In this document: positions 50,346 through 63,740 of the stretch, one piece after another
How positions within the stretch are numbered: position 1 is the first letter of the stretch
How the letters are laid out: every line of letters starts with the position of its first letter
From: Aquila chrysaetos chrysaetos
Lineage: Eukaryota > Chordata > Aves > Accipitriformes > Accipitridae
Length of the DNA stretch: 64,000 bases
NCBI RefSeq assembly: GCF_900496995.4
Contig: NC_044013.1
Span: 42,917,554 to 42,981,553, forward strand
Direction: 5' to 3'
The notes under the pieces: model-generated
What the model saw: only the letters and a program-made list of their open reading frames with translations
What the model was told of the DNA's origin: nothing
The model's database searches: none
Translations under genes and position numbers: made by a program

Positions 50346-53029
50346 CCGCCGGGCGCCGTTCCCTCCCCTCTCCGCCGGCCCTTCCCGGGCTTCGGCGGCC
50401 GTCCTGGCTGCCGGTGACTTAGCAGGAAAACAGGGCGCGGGGGAGGAGTGGGCCAGACAAGGGAGCGGGGTGGGGTGAGGCGGAGAGGAGCCCCTGCGGT
50501 GGGCTCCGGCTCTCCCGGCCTTCGTGTCCTCCCCACCCCTTTAGGCCGCTTCGTTTCTTCTGGTGACTTAGCAAGATACCGGGGAGGAGGCGGTGGGCCA
50601 GACGCGAATAATGATGAAAAAATAGTCTGGGGCGAGGAGGCCGGTGTATGTGTGCCCGAGAGGATACCCAGCATCCCTTCCCCGAATTCCTTCTGGAGGG
50701 TTTCCTCCTGTTCTCCTCTCCCCCGTCCTCTCCGAGGGCAAGGCAGGCGTTTGTCAGGAGGTGGCCCAGATATCCAGAGTCGGCCGCAGCACAGAAAACA
50801 AAACGAGAATTGATAATACAAGGGAAAGAAGTAGGTGTTATTTTAAGAATTTGTTTCACATCCACCCTGTTTTCCTGCAGTGATCTAGCAGGGAAAGCAT
50901 TGATAGGAGGTGGCTCAGACCTTCAGAACCAGCTGCAGTAAAAACGGGGGAGGGAGGGAGGGAGGTCTAATCTCTCCTTCTTGGGGTCATATCGCTGCCC
51001 AGTTGTCTACAGTTGCACAGACTTTCCTTGAAAACCTTTTAATAGCAATCGAGTTTGCTAAAATGCTCTCTTTATTGCTACTCTTGAGGTTTTGTTTCAG
51101 CAGGAGGTTATACGCAGGCAGGGCTTTTGATGGAAGTTGGGGGGTGGGAGTGGTGCCTCCCTTAAAAAGTTTAGGGTTTAGTCAGTTCTGTGGGTGTGAG
51201 GGTTTGGTTTTTTGGTTGTTGTTTAAGGTGGATGCAATTAAACTTGACCTTTAATACCAATAATGATATGACACCTTCCCTTTCTTTGCCGTAGTATCAC
51301 TGGTAAAATTTCCTTGCAGATAGTGCTGCAGCAGAGGGCTTGGTTGTTGCAGGTCAAGTCAATTCATAATGAATTACCTAACCAGGGGATGGTGGAAGGT
51401 TAATCTAAGCTATATTTAAAATCTTTAATAAACACTGTTTTACTGTAAATAAATATTTGGGCATATTGACCTGGCTGAATTATGTATTTATGTGGAGATT
51501 CTTTTAGGTGTATATTCCTGTGGCAGTATTGTTTATAGTATTAGGAGATGGGGGTTAAAGAACCTACATTCAGTGGTGATCATTTTGTAAATGATTGTGC
51601 AGCATTCGGCTGGTTTTCGGAAGAGGGAGGGTCTGCTATCAAAATGTTATTTGCCCTTAGAGTCATTTTGTTAAATAGGAAAATTATGTTAGGGAACTAA
51701 ACAAAGAAAATATTTTTAAACAGATTTATTGCAAATTTCTAGCTTGTTCTTAGGGATCTCATTTTTTGTGTGTTTCTTTTGATATTACCATGTTTATGGA
51801 TGCTGTGTGCAGCCATTGAGCAGAGAAGAGACTGGGTGGAGTAAGGAGGCAAAGCTGCGAAATGGCTAGATTACCCTTTCATAGCTTTTTTTTTTTTTTT
51901 CTTTGCTGGGGTGGAGGAATACTAATTGCCGTAACAATGAAGTCTCTTCTTTAGGGAAGAATCTAATGGTGCAGGAACCTTCTGAAATGAAACAAATCTC
52001 GCATTCTGTTTTGAGGCTTATTTTTCTGCAGGGTGGATCTTGATTTGTCTGACAGTGAGAAGTGACCAGTCACTGTTGCAAAGCTGGAATTTTTTTGTCT
52101 GATAACCAATTTATCGACTTAGATACTCACTTGTTGAATTTATTTTATTTACACTTTTGATAAGAATTATAATTTTTGTGCAGGTATTTTACACACAAGA
52201 TCTTTGAAATACAGAGAACCTCCTGTATTGTTGCTTAGTGCTATTATTTGTTCATGTAACTTCTTGGTTAGACTGGGTTATGGGTGGACGCACAAGAGAA
52301 GATGATCCCTGCTTTCTCTGGTGACCACAGTAGAGTGACTCCTATTAGTGTATGGACTTGATTGCATTACCTTTCTTCATGTGCTGAGTTCATATAAAAT
52401 AATGTCTCAAGATTTTGGAAGCCCTTTCTAACAATATGGCTCTGTAACAGAATTACTGTACCACTTGGGTACTGCTGCATCATGGGGGTAATATTGATGC
52501 TTAGACTTAAAGTTGTGTAGGATAGGTATTAGAACAAAGGATTTGGGGAATACAATAGGGATCAGATGAAGCACCTAGAAAGGGCTGCTTATAGAAGTGC
52601 TCTCATGTTCCAGATGTGGCTCATGGCATTCCCACCTGAATTCAGTGTTGATCAGAGCAAGTACAACACTGAACACGAATGATTCTGAAGCAGGTTGAGG
52701 TTTTGCTTTTTTCTTGGGTCTGTCTCAGTTCTGGAGTCCAGTTTTTGATGGTAGATGGCCACAGATGAGACTGTGTTTGGTTTTAATGTGCCCAAAATTA
52801 AATTAAAGGGTAGTGGCTTTTTATAAGATGTAGTTCATTCACTTAGAGTAAATGTTACAGGATTCAATGGATGTGTTCACTAAATGGCTGTGTCTAAAAA
52901 TGTATCCAGGCTAAGAGCAATGAAGAATCCAGTAAAATACTTGCCTCCGTATAACTTTGGTTGAGTTTTGTCCTTGAAGTGATGGCAGTTACTTTCTGTA
53001 CAGGAGTAACTTGTTAATTTCTGTTCTAC

Positions 53030-53044
53030 AAAAAAAAAAAAAAA
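53030..53044. repeat. Poly(A) run
   Basis: Fifteen consecutive A residues in candidate intron 1. No retroposon body is recognised beside it. Confidence 0.75.
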
Positions 53045-55612
53045 GGCATTAATACTTACCTTTATGACTGTATGTGAGGTCTGTCTTGTGTGTATTGCTG
53101 ACTCTTCTGCCTATACTGTTTCTGATGCTCCACCCAGCCTTGAGTGCTCAGTTTGTATTCTTTGTCAGCTCTCAACTTTTTTGTCTATCCAACTTGCTAT
53201 CAATGGGACAGCTATTGAATTAACATCTGTTGACTGTCTTGCCCAACTCTCCAACGTTGTCTGTCTTCAAGAACTCTATAACCAACTCCCATCAGTGCTA
53301 ATTAAAACATGTTTGTACCCTCTTGTAAAATGTTCTGGGCAAACAATAGCTGGAAAACCTCTGCCTCTCTATAGCTCAGATATATACTATGTATGTTTGT
53401 TACAAAGTTTATTTTCAACCCCCTGTAGCTGCTTCTGGTATTCATGAACTAAAGTGGCTGGAATTACTGTAGTATGAAGGGGAGCAACTTTTGAATAGTT
53501 TTGTTTCAATCAGTTTTACCTTGCTTTTGTGAACTTCAGGCCCATTTTGTAAACTAAAGGCAAAGACTGTGGAAGGGCTGCTGAAATGTCTGTGAAGTGA
53601 ACACTGAAATACTGGTCAGCCTGAAAATAAGAACTGTTTAGGCCTAAATTTAGGAAATCAATAGGACAATAAAAATCAGTAATTATTAATAAATAATAAT
53701 TTCAGATCTCATATAGGGTGTGGGGAGTTTCCAGCCTATAACATGTAATTTGTGATGATAATTGAAGATATTTCCCAAGTATCAAAGCTGTGTGTGTTAA
53801 TCAAAATGGTTCTGGGTTTCTTCTGAGATTTACTGTAGAGAAGTAGTAAATTATGTACTATGTCTATATGTGCAGATCTGCTAATGAAGTTACAGCTGGT
53901 CTCTTCTTTCCCCTTTTTATAAGAGCCTAAATATCATTGGCAGAACAACCTGTCTACTAAAAATGTATTCAGTTGATTAAGCCTTGCCTGGGTTGAATGG
54001 CTTTCTCAGGAGCTACTTTATTACCTGACACAAGGAAAACAGGGCTCCTAATGTGGCTTTTGGGTGTTGTGAGCATAGGTGTTTATTAATGGGTGATGTT
54101 GCTTTGTCTTTTGATCTGCCTGACAGAGTAGGTTACACCTCAGTTTAAGTTTTTAAAAATAGGCATTTACACTAAGACATAATCCTGACCTGTTTAAAAC
54201 TAGTTTTCAAGTACATAAAGTTATTTCTTCAGAACTCTTACTATAAATGCTGTTCAAGTTAGCAGGACTGTGCACATGGTCATCTTCTGCATGGAAGGCT
54301 TGTGCCATTACTGAAAATGCAGTGGTGTGATTTGAGCTGTAGCTGTATTATATCAGCTTCATTGTGGTGCCCTTAGCTTAGGTTGAGTTAAATGTCTGTT
54401 TTTCTTGTATTACAGTTATTTTAGAACAATGCTTTTCCTCATTCCTACCATGTTTTGAGACCTACTGATGAGTATTATATATTAGAAACATTTGAAAGAA
54501 CCATGATTTTTATCTAATGAGTACTTTAGTTCTAGTTTTAATGTGGCAAACTTGATAGGTACTGCAGGTTAGCCCCAGCAGATGTATATATCCAACTTGT
54601 ATCTTATCTTAGTTGTTTAAAGAAGGGCCTTTTCTTCTAAATAGTCATTGAGGCAGGACTTGAATGAGGCAATGCTTGTCTCATTCAGCATGTTTAAAAG
54701 CTCATTCTTTTTTCTTTTTTTTTTTTTTAACCTCATGCTCTCTCTTTAGGGGATTAGATAGGTGTGACTTGGGCTATCTTGCTTTTAGTTCATTGTCATG
54801 GAAGCCACCTATCATACCACTTCATGCTGGCATGTAGTGTTAAGAAAATTTCAAAGAAAAATGTTACAAAATAAGTGTATGCTGTGATCCATTTCATCAG
54901 TACTATAAACATACAGTTCTCTTGAAAGCAAATCATGTGTGCACAGCATTGTCATACTAAGCAGTATCAAGAGCACTGATGCATGCATAACTATATAAAA
55001 AAAAATCAACATTATGAATTCAAAGTGCTTGTCAGTTAATACATTTAGAAGTACTTTAGCCATTTCTTCCTTATTGGTACTGCTTCTGAGAGAGCCCAGC
55101 AGTTTGACTTGGCTGCTTATGGACTTTTGGATAAGGATTGGGATTAAATAAATGTAATAAATACATCTTTGTGGTTGTGATTCTGTTGATTCTGGAAGAC
55201 TTGCCTGATATTTTTAACCGGTAACTAGTTGCTGCAGTCTTGAAAAGGTATTTCCAGTTACGAGACAATCCATCATGGTTGAGGTTTATAGGTGGTGCTG
55301 CAGCAAATGTCTGTCCTGTAATTTTCTCAGATCCGTTGTTAAATAGGTTCCTCTTGAGTGAGTTCGTAAGATATGCTTTTCTGAAGCACCTCTTGTTCTC
55401 CAGTGCTTGCTGGTGAGTCAGCTGGCATACCTCCTTTGAGGTAGGGCTAAAGGTAACAGATTTTATGGCATGATGCCATACTAGCTTACATCTGAGATAG
55501 CACAGTGGCCTTCATGATTGAGATTATGTGTACCTTCCCTCTTGTATCAATGTTAATTGTTCCTATTGTGCTCCAGAGATCTTAAGTTCTTTTGGTTTAA
55601 TTAGACGAGTCT

Positions 55613-55624
55613 CCCCCCCCCCCC
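55613..55624. repeat. Poly(C) run
   Basis: Twelve consecutive C residues in candidate intron 1, followed by GCCCACCGC. Confidence 0.8.
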
Positions 55625-57184
55625 GCCCACCGCAGATTGCCTCTGCCTTGTTTTTCTGCATGGAGGTAGCTTAATGCTAAAGCAAAGGTGTTAAGTTTAT
55701 CCTTCTTTAAGACTAGAGGAAAATCAGTTAGAAACATCTAGCCTGTTTACCTGTGGATAAATGACTGTTTCTTTATGGAAGAAACAATGTTGGCGGTTTG
55801 TCTTGTGCTTGATTCACCTGTTTTTGGGGGCAAAGAAAAAGATAGGCTAAACAATTTTGTTTATTTAAATGCTAGTGTCTTTACGTTCTATTAAGAGGTT
55901 GATGTCATTAATGTGAGCGTATATATGTATTTTGAAACAGATGGTGTCTATTAAATCAGTAATGGTAGAATTTTTTGGTTCTCACTCATCTGGATTTGTA
56001 GGCAGGAAGCACAAACCAGATTGGGGGAAGCTTAACAGAGGAGCTCCGATGCTAGTAGTCATCTGCAGCAGACAGTAAGGATGGGGTTAAAGTTTGAACA
56101 TCACGCATGCCATTTTTGTAATAAAATCTTGTGAATAGCTAACGCTATTCCAGCAAACTTGGAATTTACTGTGACAAAACCATGAAAAAGGTTATAAGGC
56201 TGGGATGAGTACTTACGGAAGATAGTTTCCAGTACCACAGCACATCACAATCACAAATTTATACATGAAAAGAATGAGTGCTGAGATAGTTGTGAATAAC
56301 GTGGTCTGCTGCCTAGTGTCTGGTCTTTCTTGGCCCTGTATTGTTATTGTTATCTGACATTGCTTCTGCATGGGAAGGTGTTTTCCATTTCAGCAGTAAA
56401 AGAAGTAATTCTGTGTTTGTCTTCTGCTCTCTTGGCTTAGATGAGGGACCTTCCTCCAGGCAGAGCACTTACTCTCTCCAGCAGGAGAGTTGCTGCATGT
56501 GCAAACAGATAGGAGATACAGGGATTCTGAGAAGGGATGCTGGAGCCATTTTGGTCAACAAGCTTTGAAAATGGCTAAAGTGCCAACAGAATGTTCTCAT
56601 GATTTGAAGAGTGGAAGTTCTGTCTGAATTTTTGTTTGGATTTCTTTGTGACTTTGATCTTCTCCTGTTTCTAAAGCTTTTAACATAGGTGTTCCTTCAA
56701 GATGTTTTTCATATATAAATTTAATCAGTTCACAATCATTTTTGTTAACATCACATTTCCAATATAACAGGCAGTTTAATAATGAAATATTTAAATTTGG
56801 ATATAGTCCTGTGACCTCCTTTATAGTTGTAAGTCTATTACTTAATTCTTCAAGCCAGAGAAGTATGGGGGTAAGAACTGAAAAGAACAAAGTTCAAATC
56901 CAGTGCATGACTGCTGACCAACCGTAAGAAACTATTCCGAGTACATGCTCTCTTCTCTTAGTGGCTAAGAGAAAGTAGCTTAAATACAGTGTTCTAGAAT
57001 TGCTATGACAAAACGTGTATGTATTGTTTGACGTAGCAAACATGATTTTGAAAAATGTCTTGCTGAAGTCATCCAGATAAACCATGATGTGCATTGCACA
57101 TTTCTCTGAACAAGTTTGGAGTAGCAGCTTATAATACTTCAGCCCACTGTAACAGTAACCCTCCTCCCTCAATCCCGTTCTTCT

Positions 57185-57362
57185 ACACACATACACACAC
57201 ATACACACACATACACACACATACACACACATACACACACATACACACACATACACACACATACACACACATACACACACATACACACACATACACACAC
57301 ATACACACACATACACACACATACACACACATACACACACATACACACACATACACACACAC
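57185..57362. repeat. Perfect decamer tandem repeat (ATACACACAC)17
   Basis: Seventeen exact copies of the 10-bp unit ATACACACAC cover 57191-57360, with a partial copy on the left. It is a compound CA repeat in which every tenth base pair restarts with AT. Lack of any mismatch over 170 bp indicates recent expansion or gene-conversion-like homogenisation. All six frames are open across it, so ORFs there are meaningless. It lies in candidate intron 1. Confidence 0.98.
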
Positions 57363-60300
57363 CACCCCTACCTCCCAATTTCACTAACCCATGTCTGACC
57401 AAAAAATCATTCAGGTTTCCAGTGAAGTTCAGTGAAAACCCAGTGGGGGTTAATATGAATTTACAACTAATTTTGTGAAATAATTCCTTGCTGTCATATC
57501 ACTATCACAACGTACTAAACAACAGCATAACAAGTTCTGTGTCCAAAACTTTTTCACATGTTTTAAAGGTTTGTTTTCTACTGCAGCCTGCTTTTTTACA
57601 GGTTGTTCATTTATTGGTAGTTAAATTTACCTGCATTTTCACACAGAACTGAACAGGCATGCTAGAAGAAGGATGTTTTCACTTGTTTTCTACCAAAGTC
57701 TACATGTAGACTACAAATGTGAGCTCTGACCTGGAAGAAGCTTAAAGGCATTAAAATGGCATGTAACGACTATGTGCTTGAGATGTTTCTCCTGAGAGTT
57801 AATTGTATCATGCTTCTGTCAGAATTGCAAAACTGAAGTGATAGAGGGAGGATCAATGTCAAGATTGAATTAATTTAAAGACCTCTTTTCTCCAAAAAGT
57901 ATTTTTCTAGCAAATTTGGTCCAAATGCATTGAAAAGTCACGTAGTGTTGGTGCATGGGAAGGTAATAAGACCAAAAATGTCTTTTGTTGTTTTGCAGTC
58001 CTAAAGGTAGATAGTGGCTGCCAGTGATCTGTTAAGTAGTGATTATAACGTGGAATAATATGGAAAAGTAGATGGTCATATAAGTCTAGTTCAAAATGCA
58101 CATCTCTAATTAGGACAGAAATGCATTTATTTAGGGAACATGCAGTATAGTTAACTTGCTCCTGTTTTATAGCATCTTGATGACATTTCTTAGCTTTATT
58201 TTTTTTAGATGTAATTACAACCTGCATTCCAAGTCTTTGGAACATAAGCACTATATCTGACCTGCTATAGATTACTTTCTAGTTCCCCATGGATTTATTG
58301 TTGAATTATTTTCAGAAGTAAACTACAGTATCAGGTTAGTAAAGTCAATTCAATTAACCTGTAAAAGTAGGTGAAATGGATAAGAAAACAGGTGTAGGAC
58401 TTTTTAATTTTTTGTGTTAAAAATATGTTTGCTTTGATAAACCTTCAACTCAAATGGAGAATACTTTTGGTAACTTATTGCAAAATGTGAACAAACACTG
58501 CACAAAATGCCATATTATGTGAAATACTATATTGATATACTTGGCGAAGCATTTGTGTTTAAGACCTATGGGCATTTTAAGACTTCACTTAATTGCAGAA
58601 TAACAGGCTTATGAAACATGTGAATTAAAAATAAGGCTCAGGGTTGTAATTCAGATCAGATTTGGTTTTTGTTTTGTTTTTCCAAAATAAGATAGTTGTT
58701 GGAGCTCACTTTTTCATAATCCTTCAGTTAGCTTTACTGATGTAGGCTGAAAAGTGGAAAAAAGATTAGCCCAACTCATAAATGAGTAGCTTTCTTGTAT
58801 TCTTCAACTCATCCCTGCTGGCTTAGCAGGTGATGAATTCTAACCTTTTCTAGGATAAGGTGTGTTTGCCACACTGTAAGAAGAGCTGCATGGCTGTTGT
58901 CTTGTGATTATACTGTATATGTGCTTTTCTGCTGTAACTGAGGGTGAGGAGAAGGGGGGGAAAAGGAACTGGATGTTTTATTTTACTTGTTACTGTTTTT
59001 CTTTCCCATGGATAGATGGAGACAGATTTGTAAGAAACATTTTCAGGTTATAGTTGTTATCCTCAAGAAATATGGATATTACTTCACTTTTTAATTAGAT
59101 TCATATTTAAATGGCACCTTCTATGGAATCTGTTTCTAGAGTACATTTGTGGTAAGAGTTGTCCTATTCTGTGGCTTGAGTTTGATAAAGCAGCTTTTTG
59201 CTTACTGGGTTTAAAATAGAATCAGACAATTAAAAAGTTAGTCTAGATTAAAAGGAAGTGTTCTTATATACTTGCTAGAATTTAGCAGTATAATCTAGAG
59301 GTATAAGAGAACAATTCATTTAATCTAGTTCTCCCGTAAAGAGCTGTGGCTCTAATTGCCTGCAAATACTCACAAATAACCACTTTAAGTCCTCTTGTTA
59401 ATATGTTGTGAAACAAGATACACTGTTGAAAAACTTTGTACCCAACTAATGTGCCAGCCTTGTAGCAAGAGACAAGGCAACAAGAGTTTCTATGGATCGT
59501 CTCCACTTCAAAGCATTGTGGAATTTAGTTCTGATTGCATCAATTCAGTTAGTCTTTTTGGTGGCTCTGGTCTCTGCTACCACTTCATAGGTGACTTGCC
59601 TTTCACTGGGACTGAAAAATTACCTGAAGAGAGGGAGCTAACTAAACTAGGATTTCAGATACATTAACAAACTCAGAAGAAAACATAAGGAGTTTTCTTC
59701 CAGGTAAATCATTTTTTAAGAACAGTAGAATGTGTTAGAGAAACAGCTTGAACGCTGGTAGCATGTGGCTGGACATTCAAGACTGTCTTGAGTTTTACAC
59801 AAGTTGTTGGAACTTTAAATGATTGCTCAAATTCAGCTTCAAATTTAAATCTCAATTTGCAATCTAAAACTCTTAATTGATTTAATAATGTGAACCCAGT
59901 TGTGTGTTCCTTTTGTTTGTAATGGCTTATATGCCTTTTTAACACCCAAGTACTTAGTATTAGGTGTGCCTAACCTGACAGTCTGAGAACATGATCTCAG
60001 ATTTTGTCTCCTTCAGAGAAACATTCTTGTAGAAGATTATTAAATACATGATTTTGTCATAGTAATACTTAGAAAACAAATGGTCTTGTAGCTGAGTTTA
60101 TAAAGGTATCAGGATTCTGAAAAAAAGCGCAAAAATTTACTGTTCTTAAAGCACAGCTGTGCACAGCTCTTTGATAAGCTTTCAGTGTTGAATGGTGTTG
60201 GTCTGTATCTGCTAATACATTTGCTCTGTAATTTATGCCATCTAGGTCTTCTAATTTTGGATATAATGAGCTACAGTTATGTGTTCAGTGTACGTAGCTT

Positions 60301-60694
60301 GTGTTTTTGTGGGGAAGACTGTTTATGGAGCCTAAGCAATGGTCATTAAAACTGCAGAAATTTAGTTAATTTATTTTTAAGTTCCTGGAGGAGCTATGAG
60401 CATATATTCCAAGATCTGCAGTAACAGATTGGTCAGTAGTGGTTGTTAGGTTGCTAGACAGCAGCAGCAGGGTGAACTTGGGGTGGTGCTGATGTAGTAA
60501 CTGTTTACTGCTGCTGCTGATGTTGTGAACCAAGGAATGATGTTGAAAGTGATTTTCCTGGTTTAACTCATAAAAGTTCAAAAGTTAAGAGAGAAAAAAA
60601 TAAAATACAGGAGGGACAAATGTGCCTGTGGGAATTACAGGAGAGAGGAAAAGTGCTTAAGAACATATTAAGACTGATTGACTGTTTTTTGTAG

Positions 60695-60839
60695 TGGCTG
60701 GTAAGCAAATGTTTCTGTAGGCTTGAGGACTTAAATTACCGGAACGATAAAGATTTTGAGCCTGGAGTTCCAGTGGGCGAGACCATCTTTCGTCGTGGTG
60801 CTGATGAGGATTTTCTTGATGATGGGAGCCCTGGCTTAA
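60695..60839 (+). CDS. Candidate coding exon 2 of the same unrecognised gene
   Basis: The acceptor is ACTGTTTTTTGTAG, and the exon opens with TGG in phase 0, matching exon 1a. The 48 complete codons read WLVSKCFCRLEDLNYRNDKD..., then GVPVGETIFRRGADEDFLDD, then GSPGL. The C-terminal half is acidic. An in-frame TAG lies immediately before the exon, so the frame is closed upstream, as expected at an exon edge. The donor is TTAA|GTAATC at 60840 (moderate), leaving phase 1. A second donor, CAGA|GTAACT at 60849, leaves the same phase and would add three codons. The composition looks like a real protein rather than intron translation. I recognise no domain. Confidence 0.55.
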
Positions 60840-63691
60840 GTAATCAGAGTAACTTAGGCTGTGAAAGCAGCCTGTAAAAATGAACTTCTGAAACTTGTAG
60901 AGGCCTTATAATGTAATATATCTTTCTCTACATTACTCTTTGCAGCTTTATTGAGGTGACTTTAAAAATCTGGTTAGAACCTACAAACATCCGCAAGGAA
61001 TACTGGTTCACAATGAAGTTGGAATAGCTTGCTTCTCTCTGTATGTATGTCACTACTTGATGTTTGTGTAGATTTTCTTAAACCTTATTACTATGGTAGC
61101 AGACCACTGCCAGTCAACAAGGCATTGATACAGATGGTTTTGCTGTGTAACATAGTCACTCACAGTGAAAGGAGAGCACTGATCCTAATGCAGGCATGTT
61201 AGATTGGGTCTTGCTCATACTGCAGAGGCATACTCAGTCTAGCAAAGCAAGCGTACGTCCAGAATGAAAGATGTTTGACAAACGTTATTTCCCATTTATG
61301 TAATTTATGTTTACTGGTGTATATGTTGTTTCTAATAAAATATGTAACTGCTTAACTTGCTAAATTGCAATTTAGATGGATCATATCTCAACTGGGAGTG
61401 ATTTTTACTCTAACTTTTTCTGAAGAGCAGAAATGGGTATTGTTAGTCTGTTGAGCCATTTCAGTGATTTGTTTATGGTGTTGATGCCTGAGCAGTATTT
61501 TTGACACACTTGATGGCAGCAAAGGAAAGACAATGGAGAACCTTGAACTGATCTTGCTGATAAAATACTGAGGAAGATGATAAAGTTGGTTGTGATGGCA
61601 GAGTTTGGTATCTCAGGATACATTTATGAAAATGCTTGGATTTGGAAGGGCTTCATAAGAACTTAATGTGAAACACCTTGTTGATGGCAACATTAGTGGA
61701 GAAATTAATAGGCTTGGTTGTTGCATGCTGGCAGCTGGTAAGCACCGAGTGCAGTTCCTTCCCATGGTGTGATTCCCATAAGGCAGTTTAAAGGACAAAA
61801 GCCCTCATTCTTTCTGGGATGCTAAATCCCTCACTGAACTAATACCTTGCAGGGACCAATGTAGCATCTTACTGAAGGTATGATTTTTATCATAGCTGAT
61901 GGTTTCTTTGACCTCCGTATTTATGGCTTCAGTTTTGTCATATTACAATATATGTGTTACTTTGAAAGAGTTGAATGGTACCCTGCCACATACAGATAAA
62001 ACCTTCTGATTAAAGCTGTAGTAATGAGTTATTACAATTGCTAAATGACGTCATAACAATAGTAAAAGAAAGGGCTTAGGTGAAACAGAAAAAATAACAA
62101 AACTTCCATCCTGCTCTAAAATATTTGGATGAACTGTGGTATCTATGGGTATCTATGCAGTAATTAACAGCAGTAATCAATAAGTCAAGAGTTAAGTCCA
62201 GAAACACTATTTTAGTAGTTAAAACTAAGAAAGAAGGCTGGGTTTGATCTTTGAAACTTCTGTCTTCAAGTGTGTTTGAAAACTTCTGTTTAGTCTCATT
62301 GTAGGTTTGCAAAGTAGATGATCAGCTTGAAATAGATAAAAGCTAAATGTCAAATTCAGGGCACAGAGTCTTTACCAGACATATGTATTCAAACCAAATT
62401 TTAGTACTTTTTAGCATCCAGTGTACTCTGATAAGCAAAAACGTCTCCTGAAGCAGGTATGAACACTATCATAGAAATACACATGAGCCAAGGCTTATCA
62501 TTTATCAGTACAAGTATTATGAACTGAGGGGAATTCTGGCTATCTCTTGCCTGAAAGTGATTTTTTTTTTTTTTCCTTACCTCATTGCTTTGACTATATC
62601 TGTTCAGCTATTGTGCTTTGAATACCTACTATATAGCTGTCTCGAAGAGCTAACAAATATAGCTGAAACTGTTTCATTTTGCTATTTGTGCTTCTTATGA
62701 ATGGTTAGCAGGTCTCTCTTGTTAAGTTATTGTGAAGTTTTCCAGTAATATAGGAAACACTTGAACCACGCTGATATACATCAGTATGAGGACCTACTGT
62801 TTCAAGTCAGGAAGAAGAAACTGTCTTTTGAATTGTTAGGATGTCTTAGTCACCCTCAGGAAGAGGGTGGTTCCTATACAATATCAGATCTGTAATGTCC
62901 ACTTCAAGTGTGAAGTTAGACTCAGCTGGGTGCCTTGACACTAAGCAGTTGCAAAAGGTATGTAGTCACCCATCAGGGTGAGACCATCTTTAAATGCATG
63001 TCAGGCAGAATCTCTGAGCCTCAAAGCAATTTCAATAGGAGTAAATGTGTCCTCAGCGCAGTGTGGGTGAGTCTTGTGGTGAGTGCAGCTGGCTCCAGCA
63101 AAAGGCTGTATGTGGTGAAGCTAAGGAGTCTCTGAATCCCAGTTTAGGAAGATGGGAGGTGGTTCTTAGACATGAAGAGGCAGAGGGTCTTCCAGTTTTG
63201 TTTTTTTTATGAGAAAGTCAGAAGAACCTGTACTGTTTCCACCTTTCCTTACAAGGAGGGATTCTTCTGCTTTTCAGATTTTTCTGCCCAATTTGTTGCT
63301 CTTTTTGAATAGTTCTGTATGTTTTAGAAGCTTGTGTAGGGAAAAATTTCTGGCCTGTGATGATTCTTGGCTGTCTTTTTTTTAAATTTTTTTTTTTTAA
63401 AGATTATTCTTTGATATGCCACTCTTCAGTCCTACAGCACTTAAGGATTGAATTAGATCTTTTATCCTTATTGCTCAGACATTTCTACCAGTCCTAAGTA
63501 TAAAAGCTGATCTCTAGCTAAGTGGAAAAGTTAGCAGTTGAGATGACGTGCAGTTGTCTGTTGAGGATATGCTACTGTTAATGGAGCTGAGGAGGATGTT
63601 ACATATAGTTTTGGAATGGTTTGTGTTGCTTCATAAAGAAGTAGCGTACCTAAACTTCAGTGGGTAATGTCTGTATTTCTTTTCCCACCAG
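60840..63691 (+). other. Candidate intron 2
   Basis: AT-rich sequence with frequent stops. Small open frames (up to 78 codons) show no domain. No further exon was supported between exon 2 and exon 3. Confidence 0.45.
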
Positions 63692-63740
63692 GCCCCTGTA
63701 TGTTAGAGAAAACTGAGCAGATACTGTACTGCCAGGAGGA
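63692..63740 (+). CDS. Candidate coding exon 3 of the same unrecognised gene
   Basis: A strong acceptor (TTTCTTTTCCCACCAG) and a good donor (GGAGGA|GTAAGA at 63741) bound 49 bp. With one base carried in from exon 2 (or from exon 1b) it reads SPCMLEKTEQILYCQE (or GPCMLEKTEQILYCQE) and then leaves two bases. Read as a plain ORF the frame ends at TAA two bases past the donor, so it must splice on to continue. The short exon with strong sites on both sides is the best splice evidence in the window. I recognise no domain. The following exons lie outside. Confidence 0.5.

Larger units (their letters stand above)
49320..50600 (+). promoter_or_regulatory. CpG-island promoter
   Basis: About 1.3 kb of very GC-rich, CpG-dense DNA with sharp edges, typical of a housekeeping or developmental vertebrate promoter. 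It holds GC boxes (49456-49488 and 49668-49700), an NRF1-like site and two YY1-like sites. There is no convincing TATA box. The pyrimidine-rich + strand at 49.97-50.19 kb changes abruptly to a purine-rich + strand at 50.19-50.50 kb. Positive G skew on the non-template strand downstream of the start is usual for + strand CpG-island genes. Divergent antisense transcription is common for such promoters but cannot be judged here. Confidence 0.9.
50601..60694 (+). other. Candidate intron 1
   Basis: The sequence between the CpG island and candidate exon 2 is AT-rich. It carries simple repeats and no coding exon I can support. The 127-codon frame at 53064-53447 has no recognisable domain and no convincing flanking splice sites. 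Simple sequence includes T15 at 51886, A15 at 53030, a T-rich run at 54.71 kb, C12 at 55613 and the decamer array at 57185. Confidence 0.5.

Noticed and set aside
53064-53447. 127-codon frame in candidate intron 1
   Set aside because: No domain and no matching acceptor and donor pair in frame with the exons.
56890-56902. tRNA B-box-like AGTTCAAATCC
   Set aside because: No A-box at the right distance and no cloverleaf could be drawn.
57185-57362. CRISPR-like regular repeat
   Set aside because: The units are contiguous 10-mers without spacers, in vertebrate DNA.
56894-57402. Met-Cys-Val-Tyr repeat ORFs (minus) and His-Thr repeat ORFs (plus)
   Set aside because: These are pure translations of the decamer repeat, where no frame contains a stop.
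60721-60839. Alternative acceptor TTTCTGTAG at 60720 for exon 2
   Set aside because: Used after exon 1a it gives an immediate stop (GCT TGA). After exon 1b it gives a stop after a few codons. The acceptor at 60694 fits the frame.
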